DNA of 64,000 nt from Apricaphanius iberus (GCA_028564705.1 JAPXFQ010001664.1:124001-188000), one strand, 5' to 3'; shown: positions 44,745 through 55,728, counted from the stretch's first letter. Translations and numbers: made by a program. Notes: generated by a model from the sequence alone, not told the origin.

Positions 44745-44993
44745 ACTGTGGCTCAGTGGTAGAGTAGAGTTGGCTTGCAATCGGAGGGTCATAGGTTTGA
44801 TTTCAGCTTTCTCCAGTCACATGTCGATGTGCCCCTGGGCAAGGCACTTAACCCAAAAAACATCGTCCTACCGAGCCATGTTGGTTGTCGGTGTATGAAT
44901 GTGAGTGTGATTGGGTGAATGTGGCTTCAATGTAAAACGCTTTGAGTGGTAAATATAACTAGAAAAGCGCTATATAAGTTCAGTCCATTTACC
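44745..44993 (+). mobile_element. tRNA-derived SINE inside the CATA array
   Basis: An A-box-like TGGCTCAGTGG (44749-44759) and B-box-like GGTTTGATTTC (44794-44804) are 34 bases apart, as in a tRNA head, so RNA polymerase III could transcribe it. The body then carries CCCCTGGGCAAGGCACTTAACCC (44831-44853), ATGAATGTGAGTGTGATTGG and a GCGCTATATAAGTTCAGTCCATTT end. CATACATA follows directly, so the element interrupted the microsatellite. The head is too diverged to be a functional tRNA gene. Confidence 0.82.
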
Positions 44994-45015
44994 ATACATA
45001 CATACATACATACAT
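44994..45015. repeat. Terminal CATA units right of the SINE
   Basis: About five CATA units mark the end of the microsatellite and confirm that the SINE lies within it. Confidence 0.9.
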
Positions 45016-45169
45016 CTTTTTTGCAGATTGTGCTCTTGAAGGCTCCTGTATTATTATGCTTATAGTAACTAATAGAAGGACAGAGAACTCTGGACATTTG
45101 TATTTGGAGGATTATTTCATTTATTTTAGCTCTAAGAATGTGTAGTAACCCTGTTCCTAATGAAACAGT

Positions 45170-45721
45170 CAGTACGTTTACATGCACATTTAAATCAAAT
45201 TTTGGCAATACTCTGACTAACAGCTCAACCAGAAAGGGAGCCTTTATCCCACTTTACATGTCACCCAGAAAATCAAATTATTGAATGAAGTGTGTTCAAC
45301 TCTGCAACACTAGGTGGCGACATTCTTCCAGTTGGACTAGAGACTCAAACAGATAGTAATCAAATTCTGTCAGCTGTGAAGCAGAACAATTAAAGGCAGG
45401 ATGTCCACACTGCAGCACAGAACTTTTCGTAAGTATTGTACTGTTTGATTGTGTTACACCTGTTGTTGCAGTGTTGTTGTGTACCCATGTTGTTATTCCT
45501 GCTTCAGTAGTGAAAAAAAGCTCGACTGAGGTGGGGTTGGAATCACATGCAGAGAAATTGTTTTTTCTCATGGCATTATCTGGGTGGGTTAGTCCGATTA
45601 TGAGAATTACAGTTTGGTTCGACTTCAACTGGACTAAGGTGTAAATATGCATTTCAAAAGTCTGACTTTAATTAGACTAAGGCATAAATTCAGCTTTCTC
45701 TTACTGCATGTAAACGCACTG
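45170..45721. mobile_element. MITE with CAGTRCGTTTACATGCA ends
   Basis: Left CAGTACGTTTACATGCA and right TGCATGTAAACGCACTG are inverted repeats of 17 bp with one mismatch. About 550 bp, no transposase. AGT lies on both sides (45167-45169 and 45722-45724), a possible 3-bp duplication but too short to be sure. It ends 103 bp before an atp2b exon. Confidence 0.72.
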
Positions 45722-45824
45722 AGTGACAGAGGTGAAAAAAATTTGACAGCCACAGATCTTTGAGGAACTGTCTCTTTGCAGCATGGTTTGTGACACAGGT
45801 CTCTGGCTGAAAATCTCTGTGCAG

Positions 45825-46038
45825 GATTCTCCTCTGAAGGCAGTGCAGATGCTTTGGGTGAATTTGATCATGGACACATTCGCCTCTCTTGCTTTGGCCA
45901 CCGAGCCACCAACTGAAGCCCTGTTGCTACGAAAACCCTACGGTCGAAACAACCCCCTCATCTCCCTGACCATGATGAAGAATATCCTGGGCCACGGAGT
46001 GTACCAACTGGTCATCATCTTCACGCTGCTGTTTATAG
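45825..46038 (+). CDS. atp2b: Plasma-membrane Ca2+-ATPase exon: TM6 and TM7
   Basis: 214 bp, acceptor CTGTGCAG, donor GTACAG; 71 codons plus one base. [20 protein letters not shown] includes TM6 with the Asn/Asp (NLIMD) that forms the Ca2+-binding site. [20 protein letters not shown] and [20 protein letters not shown] form the cytosolic loop, and [11 protein letters not shown] begins TM7. [15 protein letters not shown] and NILGHxVYQL match PMCA2/3. By recall most vertebrate PMCAs have LISRTMM; here the Arg is Leu. The final G joins GC at 47455 to restore Gly in frame. Confidence 0.97.
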
Positions 46039-47454
46039 GTACAGAAATATATATGCTGTCTTTGTGAACACATTCAACCAAACAATGCACTTTTACTGAG
46101 TTCCTAATCTCTTCTGACTATTTTAGCACTTAAATCTAAAACTTCTTGCAGAAAGTCGTCTTGTAAGGACTGAAAATGACAACAAATTACTCTTTCAAAC
46201 AATTTCCCCACTGCCTGAGTCTCAAACCAAAGTTTGTTCACAAACTTGAAATACTAACAAGTTTAAATATAGTCTCTTATTTGTTTGTGCAACTGAAGAT
46301 GTCAGATTACTTTTGTCAAAGAAAGCAAGAGAGAATAATTCTGCCCTAGCAGAGACACACACAAAAACACAGTCAGCCTAGCAGTTGTCTGACTCACCGG
46401 ATGTCTGCTGTTTGTAATTGTCCTGGTCATACTCGTTGGAGAATGCTCAAATGAACAGCTACAGGCAACATGACTGTTTTTATTAGAGTTCTCTTCAAGT
46501 AAATAAAAAGGGATTTTGGTTGCTGTATATGTAACTTTAAGGATGAGAGAAGTCAAAGGACAGTGGGAAAATCAGAGCAATAAAGAGCTATGTTCTTTAT
46601 TAGTGTAGCAAAATGCAGGGAAGCCATTCTTTGGGGTTATTTGGAAAGGAGACAGAATTTCTTTGGCAAGTGGACTCCAAAAATAGCTATCCAGGCTTTC
46701 TAAAACCTTAGAATTCACCTTCTTTAGAAAAAAATGACATAGTAGTCTAGTATGTCTACCATAAACAAGTTGAGCCATTAGCAGAGTCAATTTCCCAACA
46801 TTTTGTGTAAACTTTTTTTTTTTACAGCAGATCAGACTGAACACAAGACCTGAATAATACAAGATTGTTCAGTTGACCTTCTACCGTATGTCATGTTTGC
46901 AACTAACAGCTGTTATCTAAAATCTTATTTCTGCTAAACTGTGTTTTGGAGTTTTAAATACATTTTGCTAAAAGAGTGGAAAGAAATAGTTTTTTTGTGG
47001 CAGATTGCTGGTAAAATAGTGCCTAAAGATAGTTTAAAATTTTTTTTTTTTTTGGCTTTCTTGCCTGTTTTGTTCATTTGTTGATCTTAGGACAAATTTT
47101 ATACAAAAAAAAAGATATCTTAACTGAGCAAAACTTAGCTAAAAGTGCTCAAGGTTTGGCCTTAAACAGATGGAAAATTAGTCAAAAACCAGAGAAAGAA
47201 AAATGGTTAAGGTAAACTTGAAAAGATAAAAAAATCGGAAACCATGGAGTTGAGCTTAGGGGTTGACCAAAATTTTGCAAGAGAAGTGTTTACCAGCAAC
47301 AGCACTGTAGAGATTGGTCTTTCTATATTCTGCATGCCTAGTTGTTATATTATTGAGAGACAAAATACAAAAGGCTAAACATATTTTTTTTTTTAAGCTC
47401 AGCATAATGTCTGTTCTCGTATGACGTCTCTATTATCTGCTGTTTACCCACCAG
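46039..47454. other. atp2b intron, no element recognised
   Basis: 1416-bp intron between donor GTACAG and acceptor CACCAG. It has T-rich runs (46809-46824, 47039-47054) and short meaningless frames. It is the least invaded intron apart from the 78-bp one. Confidence 0.55.
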
Positions 47455-47666
47455 GCGAGCGCATATTTAACATCGACAGTGGTCGCAACGCACCGCTCCA
47501 CTCCCCTCCCTCTGAGCACTACACAATCATCTTCAACACCTTCGTCCTCATGCAGCTTTTCAACGAGATCAACGCTCGCAAGATCCATGGAGAGAGAAAT
47601 GTCTTCGATGGCATATTTGCCAATCCCATCTTCTGCTCCATTGTTTTGGGGACCTTTGCAGTGCAG
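47455..47666 (+). CDS. atp2b: Plasma-membrane Ca2+-ATPase exon: TM8 and TM9
   Basis: 212 bp, acceptor CCACCAG, donor GTCAGG. Two bases finish the split Gly, then 70 codons: [20 protein letters not shown] (extracellular loop), [20 protein letters not shown] (TM8), [20 protein letters not shown] (cytosolic loop) and [10 protein letters not shown] (TM9). [15 protein letters not shown] and NVFDGIF are PMCA2/3-like rather than PMCA1/4-like, by recall. The exon ends on a complete codon and the next begins with ATT, so the phase matches. Confidence 0.97.
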
Positions 47667-47759
47667 GTCAGGTTATCATCTTATACACATTCAGTTGTTC
47701 GACAAAAATATTGTAATGTTTTGTTTTTATTTGAAATGTACGGTTTTTTATATTTTTTA

Positions 47760-48067
47760 ACTTGCCAATTCTCAACACAGGTTGTCTCAAGGCCCTTTAC
47801 AGAAAAAGTCAATGCAATCCAATCATACAGACAGCTTAAAATTTAATTACATACTGTATGTTCTAAGTTGACTGAATGCAGTGAAGTTCAATTTATATAG
47901 TGGCAACTCAAAACAGATGTCATCTCAAGGGATTTTACGTTCAGTACCATACACTCCTCCTGGACGAGCATGTAGCGACAGTGGAGAATCGAATGTTTGA
48001 ATTATGCTGAGGGATTGTTGAATGTATTGACAGCAGAAAGCAATACTCCCCTTTAAGGAAAAGAAAG
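47760..48067 (-). mobile_element. Old L2 LINE 3'-end fragments
   Basis: GCCAATTCTCAACACAGGTTG with GGCCCTTTACAG (47764-47802) and GTTCAATTTATATAGTGGC with CAGATGTCATCTCAAGGGATTTTACG (47887-47940) are two diverged L2 tails in tandem. Homologous to 7630-7680. The L2 resumes at 48439 after a hAT MITE. Confidence 0.65.
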
Positions 48068-48075
48068 CTCTAGCA

Positions 48076-48430
48076 CAGGGTTGTCGATCTCATTTCCATT
48101 TTGGGCCACATCAAGATCATGAATGTCCTTAAAGGGCCGGTTGTGGCAGAAATTATTGATCAAACCATCTTTAGCAAATTGTTGAAATGTAATTAAATAT
48201 TTGTCTCCACATTCGACAAATGCTTCCTATGTTAGAAAATGCTGAGCTTATTTTCACAGTGATATGATTTTGAATTATTTCAATAAACACTGATTGATTT
48301 GACTAATAAAATACTATTTAGGTGCACATAAATATAACTTAGAGGTTCTATTTATGTGATCCTCTACAGCTTAGGATAAATGGCTATGTCAGGCAGGATT
48401 TGGTCTGTGGGCTTTAGTTTGACACATTTG
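48076..48430. mobile_element. hAT MITE in L2, 8-bp target duplication
   Basis: The left end CAGGGTTGTCGATCTCAT and reversed right end CAAATGTGTCAAACTAAAGC are an imperfect inverted repeat (CARRKKTGTC). It is flanked by CTCTAGCA (48068-48075) and CTTTAGCA (48431-48438), an 8-bp duplication with one mismatch. 355 bp, no coding. Confidence 0.75.
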
Positions 48431-48438
48431 CTTTAGCA

Positions 48439-50310
48439 GAACATGGCTCAGAGTAAGAACCACATAAGCACTGATCAAGGAGTACTTCTATATTAAAGAA
48501 AACTAAACTTAATGGCAGTAGTAGCACCTTTGCTGACTTCATCTAGGAAAGAAACACAACCAAGCAGTTAACCTCTGAGCCAGTTTTCATGTCTATAGGC
48601 TGATAAAAAGCACATACAGTCAGTGGCAGGAGAACCTCAGCTAGTAGCCATGTCTTAGAGAGAGACAGGGTTAAACACTAAAGGACAGCAAAGTGTATCA
48701 TCTACAGGAGAACAATGAATTGTTGGATCCAGTAGCTAATTATTCTTTGTTGTCCTCTGTTAATGATGAAAACGGCGCTGTTCTAGTTTGGAAAAGGGTC
48801 TTGTTATACAACAGTAGGCTTTTTCTCAAGGTTAAATAGAACTCTTCTAGTGTAGCGTGGCATTTTCTATCAGATTTCCTAGTCTTATGCTTTAAGGTAT
48901 GTAGCAGGGAATTAAACCTATTTTTTAAAGGGCTACATTTTCTAATGCAAAAAACAGTGACAAAGTAACACTATGAAAAAGAAAAACTACTTGTTTAAAG
49001 TTATGTTTAATGAAATGTATAACAATATAATATTTTAGCAATGATATTAATTGCTGCCCTTTCTTTTTTGTGATACCAAGGAAATAAGAAATGGAACATA
49101 TTATTTAAATGTTGTTGCAGCATAGTCTAGTCATAAAAATCTACTTAGTGAGTTTTGTCTAATGGATTTAGTACTCGGATTATTTAAAAAGGTGAGACAA
49201 TACAAGGTTAAACATGACCTGGTGGCCTAAATTGTTTTAAGGGTTAAAACCTAATATGTCAAGAGTCCAGAGTATGAAGACAAAAAGGGGTAGGTCTACG
49301 GATGTTTTGAACAAAGCCAATTAAATCTAAAATAGCATTAAAAAACTACATTTAAATTATTAATCTCCCTATTTAGAGGTGTGAATCTTCAGAAGACCAC
49401 GATTCGATTCAGTAACAATAATGTCAACGATTCAGTGCAATTCAATATCCCGATGCATCTCAGTGCATAACAGTTATTTCATTTGGATTTCTATTCATAA
49501 ATAAATAGAAGGTGTCAGACATTATCCTTTTATTTATTGGCGACAACATGGCACCACAAAAAAGCTCTCTGATAACAACACAGTCTTTGGGACAATGCAA
49601 AAGTACAAAACATTTTAAACATTATTTTGCATTTGAGGGGATGGAAGAGCATAAAGAAACTTTGCTCATTCAAAAGTCAGTGACTTCTTAGGCTATGGTT
49701 AAAACATGCTTTGCAAACACTAACAAAATCTTTAATACTGGAAAATGATCATGATTAGCTAACATTTGGAAGATTGAAGGTTTTTGTGTAAATCACCAGT
49801 TGATCTACCTGCTCTCTGTTGATTATTGTGTTAGATAAGGATAGAATCTATGTCTTGATTGTAGAACAGAATATGAATAAACGACCGATTATGGTTTGCT
49901 TCTGCAGCGATGCAGAATCATTTATGGCCGCATCATGGTGCATTGATTAGAGCCAGGTGGACATAAAAAAAAAACAAAGACAGGTGGTTGTAGTGCTTTG
50001 CAGTTTGCATGAGGAAAACTAAGGTTCAAGTATTCAAAAGAATTAGAGTTGTTGATTGCCTTGGAATTAATTATTAAATTGAATTGAAAGATAGTTGCTA
50101 TATCTCCTGCACTTTCAGTACTTTGAGAAATGTAAATAAGTAGGAGTTAGATTATTTATATTAATATTGTCTGCTTGCTGCAGCCAGGTTTCTTTGGAAA
50201 AAAAAGAATTCAATCCAATTAAAACAAATCGTTGGGGGAGAGATCTGATGTTCAATAAACCGCATTTAATTGATATTAGAGGGCATATTGCATAGTTCTT
50301 AATTAGGTGT
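48439..50310 (-). mobile_element. Old L2 LINE copy, linker/endonuclease region, interrupted
   Basis: Segments match copy 1: 48750-48935 corresponds to about 10610-10810 (TAATGATGAAAACGGCGCTGTTC, ATTTTCTATCAGATT); 49960-50275 corresponds to about 11370-11710 (TCTGATGTTCAATAAACCGCATTTAATTG). The middle is badly decayed and includes a hAT-like insertion from about 49377. No frame survives. Confidence 0.6.
49377..49945. mobile_element. hAT-like insertion in the old L2 (GTGTGAATC ends)
   Basis: Starts AGAGGTGTGAATCTTCAGAA with CACGATTCGATTCAG, typical of a widespread fish hAT-type MITE, and closes near CATCATGGTGCATTGATTAG. L2-like sequence lies on both sides. The right terminus is diverged and no target duplication could be shown. 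Confidence 0.55.
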
Positions 50311-50399
50311 TTTTACCCCAGAGAGGTTTACTTCACTAAAGTCATGTTTGTTAACAATCACAATAACAGCAGAAAAAATATATCTGGAGAGTAGTAGAA

Positions 50400-50784
50400 G
50401 AGAAAAGTAGAAGAGAGAAGAAAAGTGGTCAGTCTGTCCTCCAACAGTCTAAATCTATAGCAGCATAACTACAAAAATAGCTCAGGATAACCTAATCCAC
50501 TAACTTTAAACTTAATCAAAAAGGAAGGTTTTAAGCCTAGTCTTAAAAACAGACAGAGTATCTGCCTCATGGACTAAAACTGGGAGCTGGTTCCACAGGA
50601 GAGGAGCCTGATAACTAAAAGATCTGCCTCCTATTCTACTTTTAGAAATCCTAGGAACTACCAGTAGACCTGCATTCTGAGAACAAAGTGCTCTGTTAGG
50701 GACCACCTGGATCTGCAGAAAGAGGATAACATGACAGGCAATCCAAAATACAGTTCTCAGAATCTGGCCTGCAGACCAAAACAT
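50400..50784 (-). mobile_element. L2 LINE C-terminal fragment (separate copy)
   Basis: Minus frame 50784-50512 (90 codons) reads VVPNRALCSQNAGLLVVPRI, SKSRIGGRSFSYQAPLLWNQ and LPVLVHEADTLSVFKTRLKT, ending FLFD: the usual end of L2 ORF2. It lies to the 5' side of the older copy yet is the 3' part of an element, so it is a distinct insertion or a rearranged piece. Confidence 0.72.
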
Positions 50785-50792
50785 AGTTATAA

Positions 50793-50960
50793 CTAGGGTT
50801 GGGCATCATTTGCATTTTAACGATTCCAATTCTGATTCCAATTCTCACTATCAATTCCTGTTCTACAAAGTTCTCAATTCCGATTGTTTGAGGTACAAGG
50901 GAGAGAGAAAAAAACTTTTGAAAAAGCCTTTACACAGGCCATGTTTATTTGTTCTGTCAA
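50793..50960. mobile_element. hAT-like MITE end (TAGGGTTGGGCATC)
   Basis: CTAGGGTTGGGCATCATTTG followed by CGATTCCAATTCTGATTCC repeats is the start of a common fish hAT-type MITE. The opposite end was not located before 51400. Confidence 0.5.
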
Positions 50961-51648
50961 TATGTCAATAAAGTTAAACCTGAACTGTTACTGTAACTTA
51001 GGTCAGGGATGGATAAAGTAGCTACCAGCTAAGTTTTTTAGCTTAAAGTTCTTATTTACTTAACATTACCTAAATGTGGGAGACTCGCCTTTTGTTTCAA
51101 CCACATAGACAGTCATTGATATCCATGTTATATTCACATAGCTATTTGTTTGAAATGTAGGCAGGTAAAGGAATAAAATTATTTTGCCCTTTTTATTTAG
51201 CGATCTTTTAGCACCATTGCAGTTTAATCTGCTCCTCCCTAGCTTTTTATGGTCTTTTGAACTGGTTCATGCCTTTATCCCTGTAATTGACCGAGCAGTA
51301 AAGAACAGTCAGGCACAGATTAAAGCTTACAAGATTGATTTTTTTTTTTATGTAACTGGAAAAATAAAGTAGGACAAATTTGAGAAAATTGGGTTCTTGG
51401 GCCTATAACAGGGGTCAAAAGGATATAACTATAACCAAAGAGCTCCTAGCAAAACAACACCAACTCAAACAAATTGACTTGATTAACTGAGACAAAGGGT
51501 AAACAAAGGGTAGAACTAAAATAGCAAATCCCCTAAGTGTTTTATTTGAAAGAACTTAATTTTTTGTTATGACAAAAAATAGTTTCTTTTTAAACAAAGA
51601 TGAGACTGAGTCCTTTAGGTCTTTGTCCCACAATATTTGACCAATATG
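50961..51648. other. Intron sequence without recognised element
   Basis: May contain the rest of the MITE that starts at 50793, but nothing identifiable. T-rich run near 51340. Confidence 0.3.
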
Positions 51649-52665
51649 CAGTGGCTACTGGTGGGATTTTCTCCAGGAGGGGCTATGATGATGGCTAGAT
51701 ATTAGGGTTGTCAAACAATATATATATTTTTAACCTAATTAATTACAGGGAAGCTGTGAATTAATCCTGACTAATTTACATTCCTAAATATGACCCAACA
51801 AACTAAAATGTTTAGTATAAAGGGACAAATCCAATTGCCACAGATCTTTTTTCAGGAAATAAAGGAGAGATTAAATGAATTTTGTTTTTAACTCCACAAT
51901 CACATACACACATGACCCTTTTATTTTCTGCATGTAAAGCTGACTGTTTCTTATTAATGTTGGAAAACCCTGGTCATCCTCTTAATAGGAATATCCTATG
52001 ATTTCAGTCAGAGGCTTCAACAGTTTCTCTAGAACAGACTGCTACTGTAGAGGAGGAAGCAATGAGCTGTCTATAGAGGTTCTGGTTCAGACTGGGATCA
52101 CTGTTCACACTGGGAGAACCTGCCAGAGCTCCACTTAAAGCCATTCAGATTATGAGAAGATATGGTGGAGAAAAGGCTGTTATATTTCTATTTTTCCAAA
52201 CAGCTGCATATACAGCTTTGGGTGATATAAATGTGAGGAGAGAGATGATGTGTGTGATCTCATATGAAAAATAAGAACAAATGCAAGGTAAGGTAGAAAT
52301 ATCCAAAATATATGAATAAATGTAATATTTGGATATCAGCAGATGTGTTATATATCAAATATTTCAAATGTAAAATAGACTTAGTAATCAAATGTCACAA
52401 TTTACCTTTTTCCAAAATAAAAACACAGATTAACAATCAAATTCATCAATCTAAACAATAGGAATACACGCTCTTATTGTGAAGTAGCGGTGTCTACACC
52501 GCTACTTCCGCTATGATTAGCACTAATTTGAGTCTGAAAACATCACTTTAACTGAATAATGCGCATTTTTAATGCAGCGATACTTTTCTATGAAATGTAC
52601 TCAAACTATACAGTGACCCATTCATAATTTAATATAAATATGCGCTTTTTACTCTCGTTTAACTG
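51649..52665 (-). mobile_element. Non-autonomous hAT element, copy 3 (reversed, truncated)
   Basis: Begins CAGTGGCTACTGGTGGGATT, an intact terminus (canonical CAGTGG), and reads as the reverse complement of copy 1 from its right end to about 3110. It extends further left than copy 2, including the part matching GCGATACC and CGCCGTATTTATA around 3120-3210. The distal third with hairpin and transposase start is missing. Confidence 0.82.
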
Positions 52666-52799
52666 CTGAATGATCTGATATTTGAATGATCAGATCGGCG
52701 CTATTTTACATTAAGCTTCTCCTGCTGTGTTTTTCTCTCAAACGGTATTGTTTTTAGGGATATAACTGAATTATCCTATTTCTCTTTCTGCATTTTGCA

Positions 52800-53480
52800 G
52801 TATACACCTAGGAATCTGGGGGAGAGTTTTCTGGTAGCTTCCTTAAGGGGAAAGTCTTTGAAGGAGAGCCATATGAGTCAGCCTCGACCAGAATGGTCTG
52901 GTTTTGTTTCCATTGCCATCTCAGGAACGCAGCAGTGCGAGAGGACATGGACACGCTAAGCGTAGCAAAACAATCTGTCAAAAAAACAGTCCTCACTCAC
53001 AGTTTCCCCAAGTTATAATACTGGAGCAGTCGATCTAGCCCACTCTCTCTCTTGTTGCTCGTCGGCCTTTTACCATAAATGCGCTGGAGAGCCACTCTAA
53101 TCTAGGTCCAGACTCTTTTACAAGTGTTGATGTGAGACCAGCCAAAAGTAATAGCAGAGTCTGAGAATAAATTAGAAAGGAGTGATGGTTGATAACCCAA
53201 GGAGGCTTCAAAGGACTAAGTACTTGAAGCTGCTGAAATATGACTATTGTGTGCGTTCTCCACCCAGGGAAGGCGGAGGTTCCAGGATGTAGGATTAGAG
53301 GTATACACACAATGGAGGGCATCTTCAAGATCTTGGTTTAATCTGTCACATTTGGCTGATTGTTTGGGGATGGAAACGATATGAGGGGCAAGGTTACGCC
53401 CAGGGAGAGCAACAGAAATCCTTCCAGACTCAGGAAATTAAGTGGGGCCCTTGATAGAAAAAAACCTGTGTGGGGATGCC
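52800..53480 (-). mobile_element. Ty3/Gypsy LTR retrotransposon, integrase C-terminal remnant
   Basis: On the minus strand the order matches the end of Gypsy integrase and its chromodomain-side tail. From about 53370 it reads KCDRLNQDLEDALHC, TSWNLRLPWVENAHNSH (about 53265), SPLKPPWVINHH, then, after stops, SFKDFPLKEATRKLSPRFLG (about 52855-52805), equivalent to VWLSxxDxPLxxxxxKLxPRFxG. Multiple stops and shifts. No LTR seen, so this is a degraded internal fragment. Confidence 0.65.
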
Positions 53481-54678
53481 ATGGAGCCTTAAAACACGTA
53501 ATATGGTAAAATTCCATAGAGATGGAGATAAGGATAAGGATGATTCACTCTCAGTTGGAGTTTTAACATATTTATTTTGACAGTACAGGGAGCACTGTTG
53601 GGCCACTCTCTCTGGCTAACATAGTGTTTCTGCCTGCCTGTTCGTTATATCAGAGCCACGGTAGCCACAACAGTATACAGAGGAGTCCCTCTGCCACACC
53701 AGTGTAGGTAAAAGGTTCATGATTCTCCAGCATTATGCCATATTCTTTGGCTGTCTTTACTGTTAATTACTAATCACTAAATAGAACTAATCTTGAAATA
53801 ACTTTCCCACTACACATGCCAGAATAGTAGTTTGACCATTTCAGTGGCAGAAGGGAATTTAGAGAGTGCCATAAAGTCAAGAAAGCCTTAGAAGAACATG
53901 CCATGCCAACATGCCATGTGACAAGCTAGGGCTAGCTGTGAGATTGCTTTATGTCTAATATCTAATAAATCTAATATTTTAATTTTTAACAAACACTAAT
54001 TTTGAAAATATGAGAATCCCTAATTAGATATTCCAGACTAACCCATTAAAGTACAGTTCAGTGTGTGAAAAACTATTGAATAAGACAGTAAATTAATGTA
54101 CACTGATTAAACTTAGTTTAGGGAGTCTTCCTTAAAACACGTTTCTGTTACATTTCCCATTGTCCCTTGGGAAAAGTGACTTGTTTAGCTCACAGAGCCG
54201 GTGATTCTTTCCTAGTTTAATTTCCATTGCTACTTCCAGTTAGCTAAAATGTCGTGATGAAGCAACATCATTAGCAGCTTCTAAATCTTTCAACATCTAC
54301 AGGCTGGTAGTCCTTAATATTAGCCCTTCAATGAATCACTTAAAGTTTTGGGTATATTAAAGTGGCCATATTGTTATGGTTACACTCTGTAGGGTTTTGC
54401 AGTCAGTATGTGAATGCTACTGATCTGATGCAACAAGGGAAACCAGCACATTGTCCCAACACTGAGTGAACCCCAATAAGGCACAACAACCACCTAGAAG
54501 TAACTCTTGTTTATGTCAGATAACTAACCTGAGCCATCTGCATTTGGATAGAAGCATTTTCTGTTTCATAATGATTACTGTAATGACTCCTCTGTACAAT
54601 GGTGCTGATTTACCACTTAGTGCTATGTTAACATGGGTCACAGTAGTGACATTCTCCTTCCTTGTGTTTGTGCTGCAG
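53481..54678. other. atp2b intron sequence without recognised element
   Basis: Possibly further decayed Gypsy sequence next to 53480. Otherwise nothing identified. It ends at acceptor TGTGCTGCAG. Confidence 0.35.
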
Positions 54679-54786
54679 ATTGTGATTGTGCAGTGGGGAG
54701 GGAAGCCCTTCAGCTGTGCCCCTCTCAACATCGAGCAGTGGCTCTGGTGTCTGTTTGTGGGGGTTGGAGAGCTTCTCTGGGGGCAG
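54679..54786 (+). CDS. atp2b: Plasma-membrane Ca2+-ATPase exon: end of TM9 and TM10
   Basis: 108 bp, phase 0 (acceptor GTGCTGCAG, donor GTAAGA). 36 codons: [33 protein letters not shown] and WGQ. It completes TM9, the short extracellular loop and TM10, the last membrane segment. IVQW replaces the IVQF I recall as usual. [14 protein letters not shown] resembles PMCA3, while earlier exons lean to PMCA2, so the paralogue is left open. The following exon (calmodulin-binding C-terminus) is not in the remaining 9.2 kb. Confidence 0.95.
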
Positions 54787-55113
54787 GTAAGACATTTTTC
54801 AGTCTACTGTGTCATACCAAAGTCACCAGTGGTTAGCCTAGACTTCCTTGAGATGACAAGGGGAATATTCACCAAGCTTCTTTCCCATCAGACATCTCCT
54901 AACTCAGAGTCAAGTAGTCTTAGATCCATACTTATTCAGTCCCTATATCAAGGAAACTGTGGATTAAAAAAATTAGCAGATTGTCTTTCCTAAACTTTTC
55001 ATCTTTTCTCAAACATATTTAAAAAGCCCAGTAAGAAGGACATATGTGCTGCAGCAAGAGTTCAACCCTAACTTACAGCAAGCTGTGATGTGAATCTGAA
55101 GCTTTGAAATCTC
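54787..55113. other. atp2b intron sequence after the last visible exon
   Basis: The open frame from the exon continues only by chance. No element recognised. Confidence 0.4.
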
Positions 55114-55123
55114 AACTGTGACT

Positions 55124-55162
<39 letters not shown>

Positions 55163-55198
55163 AAAAAAAAAAAAAAAAAAAAAACTGTGACTAGTTTT
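55114..55198. repeat. Poly-T/poly-A palindrome flanked by a 16-bp direct repeat
   Basis: 33 T (55126-55158), then AT, then 24 A (55161-55184), flanked by AACTGTGACTAGTTTT at 55114-55129 and again at 55183-55198. The tract can form a perfect A/T hairpin. The flanking duplication looks like a target-site duplication or replication slippage. Homopolymer length may be affected by assembly. Confidence 0.9.
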
Positions 55199-55270
55199 CC
55201 ATCCATCCATCCATTCCACTTATTCTTAAAGGGTCACGGGGGGCTGGTGTTTGTCTCCAACGTACATCGG
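55199..55270. repeat. Truncated copy of the CATCCATCC repeat
   Basis: CCATCCATCCATCCATTCCAC followed by GGGTCACGGGGGGCTGGTG matches the first 70 bp of the repeat at 17325-17627. Confidence 0.65.
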
Positions 55271-55559
55271 CAGGCAAATTACTTTACACATAAAGAACTA
55301 TAAAATAGATGTGTAAAGAAATGTGTTTTGCAGTAAAATGATATTGCACTACTGTTTAATTAATCAGTGAGTCCTGCACGTTTATCAATAGTCAGTCAAT
55401 AATGTAAATTACTTATTTGGGTGAAATCTATTTTTTTCCTCCCTGTAAAGTTATTCCAACTCATGTCTGATTGGAAATGTCCGTCACTCGCTCTTTGCAT
55501 CTCAGACCCGTAAATAAGCAGGTAGGCAGGCAGGAAAATGTGGGACCAGATTCTTGTTA

Positions 55560-55677
55560 CTAACCAGCTAGCATGTCCATGTGGGGCCCATAAGAGTTGT
55601 GAAAAGGCTGAATATGTGTGTCCCAGGTGGATTTGTCCACAGTTTCCATGGTGGCCCAACATTGGTTTACCTATGTG
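55560..55677. repeat. GGGCCC-rich dispersed repeat, first visible segment
   Basis: Words such as CATGTGGGGCCCATAAG and GTGGATTTGTCCACAGTTTC recur at 57797-58010, 61785-61815 and 63830-63945. The segment is split from its continuation at 57797 by a hAT element with an 8-bp target duplication. Confidence 0.6.
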
Positions 55678-55728
55678 CAGGGTTTAATTGGTTTTTAAAA
55701 TTATCATTAGTTTTTAATTCGTTTTAAC

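Noticed and set aside
41284..44762. Long Tyr/His/Thr and Tyr/Val/Cys open frames up to 270 codons
   Set aside because: They translate the CATA/TATG microsatellite in all phases and both strands; period-4 repeats without stops give such frames automatically.
44745..44820. A tRNA gene
   Set aside because: Box A and box B are present, but the cloverleaf is not kept and a SINE body follows; it is the head of a tRNA-derived SINE.
54466..54993. A 175-codon frame as a separate gene
   Set aside because: It only contains the 36-codon atp2b exon with read-through into both introns.
55009..55206. Lys/Phe-run frame
   Set aside because: Translation of the poly-T/poly-A palindrome.
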